Notes under the pieces: generated by a model | Told to the model about the DNA's origin: nothing | The model's database searches: none | Seen by the model: the letters and a program-made list of their open reading frames with translations, nothing else | Origin: Planoprotostelium fungivorum | Taxonomy: Eukaryota > Evosea > Variosea > Cavosteliida > Cavosteliaceae | DNA length: 64,000 nucleotides | Assembly: GCA_003024175.1 (NCBI GenBank) | Contig: MDYQ01000088.1 | Location: 35,688-99,687 of the forward strand | Reading direction: 5' to 3' | Program-made: the position numbers and the translations under genes | Part shown: positions 24,101-34,227 of the stretch, piece by piece | How the letters are laid out: each line of letters opens with the position of its first letter | How positions within the stretch are numbered: the stretch's first letter is position 1

Positions 24101-24927
24101 GGTGAGAAAGGAAGAAGATTGAAATCAAGTCAGGGATTACATCATCCGAATATCGTACAATATCTGGGTTGCAAACTCGCTGGTGATAGAATCAGATACA
24201 GAATTCGATCTGAATGCCTCTCAGACAATTACATCGTGTTTGAATGGATGAACGATGGTACTCTTCACAACTATCTCACACATCACCCACAACCCAATAT
24301 GATGACCTTACGTTCGATGTGAGTGCGATGACTTGAAAAGAGAGTGAAGAGGCAACAGAGGGAGAGATTTGAGCAGTGCTCTCTCTTATTTATCCTCCGT
24401 GGGATTTGTCCACACGAGTGTCATTCCTGGGAAGGTGATTACATTCTTCATGGGAGGAAATGTGAAGAGACGCAGATTCTGCTATCGGATCGAAATTCGA
24501 TGACGGTAAAGCTTCAGTGTCTTTCGTGTGTTGTCACAGAATCAACGGCTTACCAGAGCAATAAGAATCAATTCTATATGGTGATGAATGAAGACTGGAA
24601 GATGAATTTGAGACGGAACAGGCACCGGAGATCATAAGGAAGAAGCGATACAGTGCAAGCGGACACGTATATAGCATCGGAGTGCTATTTTGGTCCATGG
24701 CAACCAACAATCATCACCTGTACAACGATACGGAAGATAATCACGACGTCACTTTTGTCACCCACAATTTGGTCGACGGGAGGATGGTAGAGATCATCTC
24801 CGAGTGTACGAATGAAGAAGGGAAGCGGCCGAGTCTGAGTGAGCTGAGCAAGAAGATGGAGAAGATAGAGGCAGTGGTGCATACAGTAGAGAAGACACCC
24901 CATGATTTGTACGCGTTCACCCCTTGA
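21116..24927 (+). CDS. LRR receptor with GAIN/GPS-like module and cytoplasmic pseudokinase
   Basis: Signal peptide MKLESFLPVIFTFTLFVTVS is followed by a Cys cap (CNSTDYVGVACDTTQ). About 15 plant-type leucine-rich repeats of the GxIPSSIGSLxxLTxLDLSxN type come next (21480-22700), then a Ser/Thr-rich stalk. Next is a GAIN-like region (ISAVILALLRNTS, SVSLPASIF) closing with a GPS motif: CQYWNENDSQWLRDGC and CQSTHLTNFSIG (23605-23711), where the HL/T autocleavage tripeptide is intact. A membrane span follows (IIIIVCTVMGAILLSVVVGL). The kinase domain (23940-24900) keeps the fold (GQVWRGTY, HHPNIVQYLGCKL, NYIVFEWMNDGTLHNYL, EIIRKKRYSASGHVYSIGVL, NEEGKRPSLSEL). It lacks three catalytic residues: VAIK is VVIR, HRD is HTS (24411-24419), and DFG is QCLS. 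Ten or more introns. AATAAA follows the stop. Confidence 0.85.
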
Positions 24928-25063
24928 AAATAAAATCTCCCAATCGTAGTTTATTATGATTTCGTCTCACAGTCATCGTCTACTCATGAGCTTGTGTGAA
25001 GCGCGATTAGCTATTCTCGTGATAGCAATCCGAAAAGCAGCTGAACTTAGTTTAGGGTTGTAG

Positions 25064-25393
25064 ATGACGACACAAAATATCGTCAAGACAAACACCACCA
25101 TGTCCGCTTCGGCTCTGAAGGCAGCTCACGAGAAGAAAATCCAAGAGGCAAACGAGCCACCAGGTGTGTATGAGACGACACATTCAGTAGATGTTAAACC
25201 GAGAAGGAAAGAAGGAAGTCGTATGGACACCTACTGCCAACAACACAACCGGAGCACACAACAACACCGGATTCAAGACTCAGACTGCGAGGAAAGTCGC
25301 AGGGGGTCCCCCTCCAAAGAAGAGCATCGGCGATCTCCCTTGAGAGAGTGGATGATAAACACGTGTAACAACAAGAGGCCTTCGATCTTGTGA
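25064..25393 (+). CDS. Small basic protein, unknown
   Basis: Not recognised. The ATG at 25064 gives MTTQNIVKTNTTMSASALKA and KKIQEANEPP, then the frame stays open to 25393 with Arg/Ser-rich, unstructured text. A second frame starting inside (about 25191) reads more like a folded tail (KKEVVWTPTANNTTGAHNNT, RKVAGGPPPKKSIGDLP, stop near 25340). Joining the two would need an intron of only 25-27 nt (GTGTATG...CAGTAG), shorter than any other here. Which 3' part is used is unresolved. The convergent TBC gene ends 18 bp downstream. Confidence 0.35.
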   Translation: MTTQNIVKTNTTMSASALKAAHEKKIQEANEPPGVYETTHSVDVKPRRKEGSRMDTYCQQHNRSTQQHRIQDSDCEESRRGSPSKEEHRRSPLREWMINTCNNKRPSIL

Positions 25394-25410
25394 TTCGAGA
25401 CAACATTTAT

Positions 25411-28400
25411 TCACAACTCTTGACTGGGTCCAAGAGATCTTGACGAGGCCGATGCAGCAATCGATCGGAAGGTTGGCTCCCGATTGAAATTGGGTTGGTT
25501 CAAAAAGAAGCATTTCGACATGATGGGTTGCATGGGAGCGGCTTCCATGAACTCTCTCAGGTCTAACAGCCCGTCCTTGTTCTCGTCCGCCACCTCATGC
25601 GAGTCACTCTCCACCGTTCATCGATATCCTCACCTGAAAGATCATCTCGACGGAGAATTGTATCTGTTCTTCTACTTCATCATCCTCTTGTCCATCAGTA
25701 TCCATCACATGGTAGATGTTCAAGAGTCCCTCTCTCAAATCTTCCGGCCCTATCGCCCCCTTGTTCTCCACGTCGAACGTCTTAAAGAAGACTGCCACGT
25801 CATCAGCTGGTGCCCAGGAGACAGAGACTCACGAGCGAGTCTCTCCTCTTCGGTTCCCTTGCAGAGAGTGGAGAGACCAAAGATCAGATCTCTGAACTCC
25901 AAGTGATGGTTGCCGTTTCTGTCCATGAGTTTGAAGAGTTTGGAGAGGAACGTGCCTGATCCTCCCCACTCGGGGAAGATCCTCCGCAGTAACATGACGA
26001 AGATCTGGTACAGTCAGGTCTAGATCAAGTGATATAGAGATATGGAAACAGTAGTGGAGATCATGAGGGGGATAATGAGAGAGGTAGTGAGGAAGATAGG
26101 TGATGAGAACAGTTCCATAGTGAAGAATAATCAGAAAGATAATGAAGATACGATAAGATAGTGAAGATAATGAAAACAACAACTGAATAGGATAGATGCA
26201 CCCACATCTTCTGTGATACAATCGTGAATGGTATGAAGAGTCATCCACTGCGATCGTAAATCCAGAATGGTATCGACGCCGACTGCATTCGAATGAGATG
26301 ACATCCTCCTCTCAATGTGACTCACAATTTGTGTTCTTCTCTAGATCAGAGTGTTCCACCATCCACTGTCGCGTCTTCGTGTCTAATTCAATGTCCGCTC
26401 TGTACTTCTCCCTTAACTTGGAGATCTTCTGATTATCTAAAGGTTTCGATATGTTCTTGATGACCTGATCACACTCTTCACTCTCTCTCCTCCTTCACTC
26501 TGACTCACTGAAAAGACGGAATCGGCTTCGTACAGTCTCGCCGCCTTCTTAGCGACGTACAGGGCCAGCTCCGTATCGTCTTCTATCTCTAACAGATCCT
26601 TCTCGAAGAGAGACAATATGGCAAGAGCGATCTACCTCTCCTTCAGCTCGTGACATTTGAAATTCAAATATTTCAGCTCGTGACATTTGAAATTCAAATA
26701 TTTCAGCTCGTGACATTTGAAATTCAAATATTTCAGCTCGTGACATTTGAAATTCAAATATTTCACCTCGAAAATCATGGCGGGACCCTTGTAAAAGATC
26801 ATATCCCAGAATCGAAACGCAGTCTGTTCACATCAGTCAACTGGAACCATCGATCGATTCTACCTCGTTTGGTACCGACGTGACGTACAGACACATGAGC
26901 CACTGAGCGCTGATGATGAGGATGTTGAACTCCATCTTCTCCATGTGCTTGTGGAGCTTCGGTAGTCTCTTGCTGCAGTACTTGGACAAGATGTAAGCGT
27001 CGACGCGTGAGCCGCTGACGTTCTGAACGAATCAGGTGAATGTAAATCCAGACATATGCACCTGATCGAAATAGTCGGGTAGTAGTCTCTCTACCACGTA
27101 AGCCAACATCCAGAATGCCTCTTCTTCGTCCATAAAGATGAGTAACCCGGCGGCGACAAAGTTCATCGCCTGGCAGTATCCCACCTTTGGGTTCTTCCAC
27201 GAATAAGCCACGAGGACTGATTTCGTTCAACCGATGTAATTCGATGCATTCGAAGGTCTATACATGAAGATCGTGACATCGATTTCGATTGAGGAATAAC
27301 GTCACCTCTTTTGAGTGATCCCCTGGAAAAACTACCGATGTTGGAAGAGAAAGTCCTCGTGATGTCTTTTTCGATCTGTACCAAGGCTTCACTGTTCTTG
27401 TGTGCGTTGTCTTTCAGCAGAGTGAGGTACAGACCCGTACTCATGCTCATGACCTGCATCACTCGTCAGATCATCATCTCATCTTCCGTCGAGAACGTAA
27501 ATATATCTCACCTCGTTTGTACCAGAGAATAATTTCCAGAATAAAGGTCTGTATTTGGGAGGGATACCTCTTCTCACCATCTCACTAAAGTGCACCTGTT
27601 GCTGTTGCTTCACCGAGAGAACCTCAGGACTCCTCGTCACTGTGTTCTGTATCTGTAGATGTCGGCGTGTGTCCTCCTCTGTCTTCTCACCCTGGCAAAG
27701 AGGGCAACCATACTGCCCGTGCGAGTTAAAGGTTTGGGTGTACCGAGAGCGTTGTAGACGGTGCCTTCATCTCCTGATGTTCTTAATTCGGAGGAGCGGT
27801 GGAGGGGGCTGATCTTCCCGTCTTCTCCTGATACTCTGTTCATGTGCTGTCGGATGGCTGTTTGTAGAGGTGAAGCTGATGGATTCTGTCAGAGTGACGT
27901 GACATGAGATGAATGATCGAAGAGGAGAGAGAGGGAGAGAAGAGAAAATAGAAGAGAGATATGAATAACATGAATAGATAAAAAGCATAAGAGAGAAAGA
28001 AGAAGAGATGGAGGAGAAAGATAGAAAGAGAAGAAGAGGAAGATGGAAAGAGAAGAAGAGAAGAAGAGGAAGAGAGAAAGAGAAGACAGAGGAGATAAAG
28101 AGAGAAAGATGAGGCTCACTCTTTGGTACAGGAGGAGAACGAAGGTTAGGAGTGTTAGGTGCACTGATCCCCACGAAGGGTAATTGTCCTGCCTCCAATT
28201 CCGTCGAATGATTCTCCACGTACTCTTGGAACCTTCTCATGTCACACTTCATCATCATCACATCTCACGTTTCGATCTGGTGCTGGAGGCTGAGCAAATA
28301 ACCATCGACGTAATTCTGGTACTCTTCGATGTGTGCTGAAGGTATGACGAAGCCGTACAGATCTCTCTGCTGCTCTCTCTATCAATTCTTATTCCGTTGA

Positions 28401-28877
28401 TTCGACTCACGTTCTCTTCATCGCTCGTCGAATTCTTTCGATCACCCGTCTTGATTGGTTCGGGCTCTGGTTTGGATGGAGGCGATGCCTCTCTCTCTTC
28501 CTTCTCTTCTTCTGTCTCTTCGTTTGGAGTCTCTTCATCGCTCTCCTGCATTGTGTCATGGCGGATGTGATTGTGATGACGGAGGACTCACACTCGACCA
28601 CTCTTCTTTCGGTGGCTTCACGTTCCTACGCATGGCTGTTTCGATGGAAAATGATGACTGAAGAGAGTCAATCGAAGGAGTGTAAGATGTGACATACGAG
28701 CTGACGTTGGATCCTTCGAGGTCTTCGGGGAAGGATGCTCGGTGACCAACCCAATTGTTGTGGTTCCATGTGACTGGGTCCACTCATTGTTCTGTTGTGG
28801 AACTTGATTAACGCTGATTCTCTGTTTCCCTTGCCCGTTGTTTCAACTTTGGGCATCTTGATCCCCTCAATCTGCAT
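25411..28877 (-). CDS. TBC-domain Rab GAP with EF hands (TBC1D8/9-like)
   Basis: TBC domains accelerate GTP hydrolysis on Rab GTPases. The N-terminus (ATG 28875-28877 or internal 28787) is acidic and disordered (SDEETPNEETEEEKEER), then DLYGFVIPSAHIEEYQNYVD. The TBC domain starts VRRGIPPKYRPLFWKLFSG. It keeps both catalytic fingers: IEKDITRTF (IxxDxxR Arg) and VGYCQAMNFVAAGLLIF (YxQ Gln), followed by EEEAFWMLAYVVERLLPDYF and RFWDMIFYKGPAMIF / ALAILSLFEKDLLEI. The C-terminus has EF-hand-type units KLFKLMDRNGNHHLEFRDLI, FFKTFDVENKGAIGPEDLRE and ENK DGLLDLREFME, as in TBC1D8/TBC1D9. A GRAM domain was not found. Two introns are enlarged: a 30-bp minisatellite (26632-26766) and a purine/pyrimidine tract (27900-28115). 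Confidence 0.82.
26641..26770. repeat. 30-bp minisatellite inside a TBC-gene intron
   Basis: Four perfect copies of a 30-nt unit (26641-26760) plus a partial fifth. The unit carries the near-palindrome ATTTGAAATTCAAAT. The array fills an intron spanning 26632-26766 between exons ending GPAMIFE and starting ALAILSLF. Confidence 0.9.
27900..28115. repeat. Purine-rich intron tract
   Basis: GAGAGAGAAGAAGAGGAAGA-type low complexity on the + strand (pyrimidine-rich on the coding strand) enlarges one TBC-gene intron to about 215 bp. Confidence 0.6.
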
Positions 28878-29226
28878 CTGGTTACGTTCTTCTTCTCTAA
28901 CTTACAGCCACCTCATCATCGTCTAGATTCGTCATTTCAATGTGAATGCAAAATGATACGCTTCAATTCGATTGAGTGTTGTGAATCAGATTCTGATTCT
29001 GTCTTCGGGCGTGTTGCGTATGACACGTGCGTGGACTCCTCTGAATGGGTGAGGGATATCAACTGATGGGAGACACCTCGCAGATTTGTCCTCCTCCTCT
29101 TGGTTTCCTGCTTGTTGTTGAAGAGCAGAGCGTTCTGGAGAGCGAAAACTCGTGCAATAAATCTTTCCTAAAATTTATTGAAAACGGCACTAAGTGGAGA
29201 CAGGAGGGGGAGATCGTCCTCTTTGC
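28878..29226. other. Intergenic, 349 bp
   Basis: Upstream region of the TBC gene. It also carries a minus-strand AATAAA (near 29157) that could serve a small minus gene ending at 29227. Otherwise nothing is seen. Confidence 0.35.
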
Positions 29227-29711
29227 TCATGTGACTCCCTTCTCTTTGAGATCAGATTCTTCCTCCTTTGTCAGAATTAGTAACCGTGGCTCATACAGTC
29301 CTGTGACGTAGGTAACTGCGGAATGAAGGCGAACTCTATTCAATATCCTCCCAAAACTTGGTTTCCATTGAGTTCTTCTGTCATAGCATGGTGAACTGAG
29401 ATGCAAAATGCAACCTGTGAATGGTGTGGAGGTATGATTGATGTTCAATCCACTAAGTTCTATGTACGCCAGAAATCGACCATCGGTCTACGCCCAAATC
29501 TCCACCGGTTGTCATTCTGCATTACATCAGCTGCGTCACATCGACAGAGCCGAGCCGATGGACGTCCACGATTCATCGTGTCCAAGAGGAGATAGGAAAG
29601 AGAATACTCACGGGTAGTTCGAGTCGTCCGACCGTGGAAACGATGCGTCCAAGTGGTTTGCGTGGAAGTTGTGTTCGGAGGTTTTACCCCTGAGGTCTTC
29701 TCATTCAGCAA
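29227..29711 (-). CDS. Possible small spliced gene, structure unresolved
   Basis: A minus-strand frame ends TYVTGLYEPRLLILTKEEES, DLKEKGVT and stop (29227-29229), preceded by a good acceptor (CATTCCGCAG) and followed about 65 nt later by AATAAA. Upstream minus-strand text (29590-29711) reads Thr/Arg-rich with a GTGAGT donor. I could not connect these pieces in one frame with an ATG. It may be a short gene or chance. Confidence 0.2.
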
Positions 29712-29758
29712 GGCACGCCCTTCACAGCAAGATCCTCCTCACTCCTGACTCCTTTGAG

Positions 29759-31019
29759 ATGACACGCTGGACGAACGAGAGAATCTCATTCTATGAAGAA
29801 CTATCGGCCGACATTCTCTTGTGCCTCGTGGCCTGTGTGACCATCGCTTTCAGCGTCAGGCTGCAGGAGAAGAGAAGATCTCGTGTCAGCCGAGCCAACA
29901 TGGACCTGCCCCGTGCTTTGGACTCTCCTTCCCGATCTGAAGGGTGAGACATTCAACCCTCCCTCATCATCTACCCTCTCGGTCTCATCATGACCCTCTT
30001 TGACGTGTCGCAGCTCTCAAATGCTGACGGCAGCGTGCAATCTGAGCCCCCTGCTGATCAGCTTGGCTTTCGCTTTGGAGAGACATTACACCCACAACCC
30101 CTACGCACAGAACGGAAACCTCATCCTCATCGCAGGTATCCCGTTCACTGCTCAACTCTACCGCCTCTTACGTCTCATCTCGGAGAGGCTGCCGGATCTA
30201 CAGGCCGAGTTCTCCGGAGCATCTGAAAACTCCATCATCAGGAAGCTCTCCGCCACATTGGGTGCACAGCCCATGAGCATCCTCCTCCTCCTTCCATCCG
30301 TCGCGGCTTATCTATCTTGGTGCGTGTCGTCCCACTGGCTACTGGCCAACGTTCTCTGCCTCGGCAACGCCATCATGTTGGTCGTGGACCTCGCCAGGAT
30401 CCGTTCTCTCAGGTCCGCTTGCCTCCTAGCGGTGAGTCTTTGTCATGTGCGACGTCTCACCTGACGCAGCTCGTCGCCTCGGTAGCCTGCTACTCGTGGG
30501 GAGTTTTCGAGGAGTTCTCCACCATCACTTCAGCGTTAGACCGCACCCCCCTCCCCCTGACTGTCTTGGCGCCCACCAATTTGAACATGAGCTCCTTCTT
30601 ATCTCTTCGATTCGTGGACCTCATCGTCCCCGGAATCATCGTCTCTTTCTTCAGAAGATTCGATATCATCTGCGGTGAAGTGATGCAGAAGGTGAAAATA
30701 CATCGTCAGATCGAGACTCATCCAACGATAGAACATGGGAGACTTAGCCACGACTCGCTACACTCCTCTCTATTTCTTCTCCGTGTTTGGATCCATCATC
30801 GGTCTGGCCATCTCTCTCGCCGTGGGATTTGGCTACCGCACCTCTCAAGGAACTCTTATCTACACGTGTAAGTAGACTCACCTTCTCTCACCTCCTCTTC
30901 TCATCTCTCGTGAAGGTGTTGGCTCCGTCCTACTCCCTGTCCTGGTGGCAGTGATGCAACGGAGGATCCGCACGTTAACGTCATTCACCGCAGCGAAATC
31001 ACCCTTCATTCTCTGCTGA
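29759..31019 (+). CDS. Signal-peptide-peptidase-like membrane protein without catalytic motifs
   Basis: The ATG (29759) gives MTRWTNERISFYEELSADIL and a first membrane span (LLCLVACVTIAFSVRLQ). Many hydrophobic segments follow over five exons (about 350 residues), matching the nine-span SPP/SPPL topology. The family active site is YD in TM6, GxGD in TM7 and PAL in TM9. Here the equivalents are ACYSWGVFEEFS (YS, 30491-30496), LSLRFVDLIVPGIIVSFFRR (Asp kept at 30617-30619, glycines replaced) and SQGTLIYT (PAL lost). The DLIVPGIIVSFFRRFD segment after it is strongly SPP-like. It should therefore be proteolytically inactive, and may be a chaperone-like or binding paralogue. It ends RTLTSFTAAKSPFILC. 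Confidence 0.75.
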
Positions 31020-31797
31020 GCAACATAAACATGAAAACAATAGGAACAAAGGAATGAAAAGGAGTCGCGTATGTGACTAGATAAAAAAATCACGATCACA
31101 ATCTGTCAATCGTATCCCACTGGATAACCGTTGCATTTATCACATTTTCTCTTCCACCACTATCGATGCGTTCACATACCACACCTTCCTTCGTCTCTCT
31201 TCAATGTGGGCGGGTCAGTTGGCAGTGTCCCGAGTGCCACAACATCATGTCTCATCCTTACTCTGGTAGCCGACTCAAGGTGGCTGAAGGGTAGGCCATA
31301 TCTTCTGGTCAATGAATCACCATCACAGGTGGATTTGGAATCAGCACCTGAATCGCCTGTTCGTGGTCAGTCTTCACAAGGCAAAGATGAGAGGAAAACT
31401 ACCGCAAGCAGAACAAATCTTATCGGATATGATGGAGATGGGGGCACCTCAGAAGCTGCACAAGATAGTCGTTAGCTATCAATTGCAGAGGTTCATGTGT
31501 CGACTAAGACAGAAAGCGATGACCATTAGAATAGACGAAAATCGTCGTTATCTTATTATCTTGTATGAAAACAGCCTCCGTACGTGCTTTATATACTATT
31601 ACCATCTATCTCATTACAAGATTGTAGATGATGCCATTTTAATCGCTATCAAAATTTGTCGTGAAGAAATTTCCGTCCGAAACGGGCCATTCTTTCGAGC
31701 GCACCTAGCGGGAAGCCTCCTCTCTTGTCTTTTTCTTCATCTATTCCCCTCACCAGTGAGCCATCTGGACCACACCATCTCTAACAACTGCTCAGAA
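31020..31797. other. Intergenic, 778 bp, weak open frames only
   Basis: A plus-strand frame (31131-31475) ends in a polar tail (SQGKDERKTTASRTNLIGYD) but has no ATG. An overlapping frame runs from 31312 into the start of the next gene. Neither shows a domain. A small gene cannot be excluded. Confidence 0.3.
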
Positions 31798-33416
31798 ATG
31801 ACAAAGAAGGTGCTCATACAGGCGAAGCAGGCCGCTCTCCCATCTGGATTGGCTGACGATGTTCTCATTGAGGTAACAGGATCTGAATTCCTCTTTTGAA
31901 TGGGTGCCCAGGTTGAAGGGGGATATATCACAAAGGTGACCAGCAATGCGACCCACGCTGAGTTTCAAGCGGCTAAGCAGTCCTCTCCTGATGCTGAGTT
32001 TCACGAAACAGATCTGGTTGTCGCTGGCTTTGTGGACATCCATACTCACGGTTAGCCACCTCCATAGAATGAGTCGCATTGACTCTTCCGTTTAGGTGTC
32101 GGTGGTAATGATGAATTGCTGGAGTATTGGCTTTACCCAGAATTCTCCTCCTCTCGTGTGGTCAAGTATGGAACAACCTCCATCGTCGCTTCTATCACCT
32201 TTCCCAAGGACGACACAAAGAATATTGACGACGTGATTGGAACTCTCGTGAGTTCTCAGATTCTGAAAATGGGAGATTAGAATGACACCCAACAGGTGCC
32301 AATGATCGGTAAACCCTTCCCCAACCGGGCTGTCATCGATGGTATCCACGCAGAAGGTCCAATCGTCGCCGATCTTGGAGGTACCCCACCGTGATGATTA
32401 TCCATCTGATTCCCATCCACAGGACTCGTACCCGGCGAAAATCAGATGCCCGTCGAGGATTTCACACGATTGGTGGACAAGATGGGATCTGCATTAAAGG
32501 TTATGACCATCTCTCCATCCATGGACTCTGCCAGTGGTTTTTCCAGGATGAAAGTCCTCAAAGAGAGAAACGTGACGAGTGAGTCTATCACACAGACGAA
32601 GTGATTGAAGACGAACAGTATCCATCGGCCACGATCGCAATGCGACGGAGGATCAGATCAACGGTGCGTTCCGCCTTGGAACAGAAGAGAGTCCTTGTCA
32701 CGTGACCCACATCTTCAACGTCCAATCGTTCCATCATCGTGACATGGGCATCGCCAACTTCTCATGCTTCTCCGGATTTCCCAACCTCCCCGAGTTCGAG
32801 GGCCTGGTGGAGCCTACGGTGGAAGTCGTGGGCGATCTGCTCCACGTTCATCCTTTGGTCATACAGCTCATTCTCAAGGCAAAGCATTGGTCGAAGATTG
32901 CGTTCATCACAGATTCGTTCTTAGAGCCCTCGGCCGACCACTCCATCTCTTATGGAGGTGAACCCCATCATCGTCTCGTTTCTCATCTTCATCATATCAT
33001 CATCACGATCATCACCATCGCAATCACCGACACGATGATGCATCACCCTCTTTCTCTCCTCATTCTTCCCTAGGTAGACAATTGGAAGTGGCCAGAGTCA
33101 AGTCCAACTGCTGCCCCAGAGTCGTCTTAAAAGGTACAAAGACCATGGCCGGCAGCTGCACCACGATGATCGCCATGTTTCAGTATCTCGTCAACGTCTT
33201 TCGAGGTGAGATCCACTTGCCTCCAGCCATTTGACTCGAACAGTTCCGATCGACCAGGCCTCGCAGATGTGCTCTGCCAACCCCGCACGCATCACAAAGT
33301 TGAAGAACATCGGATCGATCGGTTCGGGTTACCGAGCGGATCTGTTGCTGTTGAACAAGGACCTCTCGCTGAAGAAGACGATCATCCACGGTGATGTCGC
33401 CTTCGAGGAGAAATAA
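31798..33416 (+). CDS. AMDHD2: N-acetylglucosamine-6-phosphate deacetylase
   Basis: Removes acetate from GlcNAc-6-P in amino-sugar salvage (amidohydrolase fold). It starts MTKKVLIQAKQAALPSGLAD. The amidohydrolase metal motif reads VVAGFVDIHTHGVGGND. The metal-binding Glu is in VIDGIHAEGPIVADLGGLVP, and ligand histidines are in SIGHDRNATEDQI and HVTHIFN. The catalytic Asp is in IAFITDSFLEPSAD. It ends GYRADLLLLNKDLSLKKTII and a TAA that lies inside AATAAA. Nine or so exons, about 420 residues, complete. Confidence 0.93.
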
Positions 33417-33417
33417 A
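33412..33417 (+). terminator. Poly(A) signal overlapping the stop codon
   Basis: AATAAA contains the TAA stop (33414-33416) of the deacetylase gene. Confidence 0.6.
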
Positions 33418-33636
33418 GAGTCACGCGATCAATTGTGAGATGATGATGATGGAGGTTGAGCTCATTTCAAAATTGAGAAGGTGATGAGCCAGAGTTGGGG
33501 CAGCTCACAGGGTACGTTAAATAAGAGAGAAACCGAATGGAGTACGGTCTCAACTTCTGACATCGCACCACCGTAACAAGAGATCAAAACGAAAGAAGAC
33601 ATTACGAGCCCTTTCGAAGAGATCAAACAAGCTGAT

Positions 33637-34200
33637 ATGAATATGAATACCACCGTAAGGCCTCTTAGGGCGACCCTTTTCGAGTCTGCTCGATCTGAAG
33701 CCCGAAGAAAACACACCACGACAGTGGCACTCCGTCTCCACGCAGGCACACAGGCGACTCGTCCGTACTTGGCCGAGAAGAACATCAAAACGATTCTCTC
33801 ATCTCCGATGGACATCACGCAGCTGCTCTGTGATCCACTACCGACGGAGGAAGCTCTGAAGAGGAGCCCTCGTGTCTTCTTCTTCCACCGATCATCTGGC
33901 ACGTCACGATCGCAGAGAGAAGGTGAGATGGGGAGAGAGGCTACTTTTCATCATGTGCAGTCTTTTCCATCCATCAATTGAGGATCCTCCATGCAGCCTT
34001 TCAGAGCAACTGTTATCCATCCTACCTACACAGACAGCAGCTGTCTCGTCAATTGAACACAACACCCAAGAGGTGACCCTCTTCATCACTCTACGATGAT
34101 GACGGAAGAAAGGATTCAAGTGTGGTTTCAAAACAAAAGACAGAGAACAGAGAAGACGGACACGTGTCCGTCCGATTTTTCAAACATCGTGATCACATGA
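33637..34200 (+). CDS. Divergent homeodomain protein
   Basis: The ATG at 33637 gives MNMNTTVRPLRATLFESARS, a basic leader. After an intron near 33921-33993 the text reads AFQSNCYPSYLHRQQLSRQL and NTTPKR. A second intron (AG/GTGACC...GAAAG) continues IQVWFQNKRQRTEKTD. This is helix 2 plus the DNA-recognition helix of a homeodomain with the invariant W, F, N and R. Helix 1 (VFFFHRSSGTSRSQRE) is weak, lacking the usual RRRT..Q..L pattern. About 150 residues, a short nuclear DNA-binding protein. It ends IVIT, 22 bp from the convergent DDX23 stop. Confidence 0.68.
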
Positions 34201-34221
34201 GAGACACACGACCGCCACCTC

Positions 34222-34227
34222 TTTATT
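34222..34227 (-). terminator. Poly(A) signal overlapping the stop codon
   Basis: Minus-strand AATAAA contains the TAA stop (34223-34225) of DDX23. Confidence 0.6.

Noticed and set aside
11368-24927. Operon-like functional cluster
   Set aside because: Neighbouring genes alternate strands and belong to unrelated pathways. Apart from divergent promoters there is no sign of co-regulation.
26549-26746. Minus-strand frame repeating MSRAEIFEFQ
   Set aside because: The array sits between good splice sites that join two TBC-domain segments in frame, so it is read as intron rather than protein.
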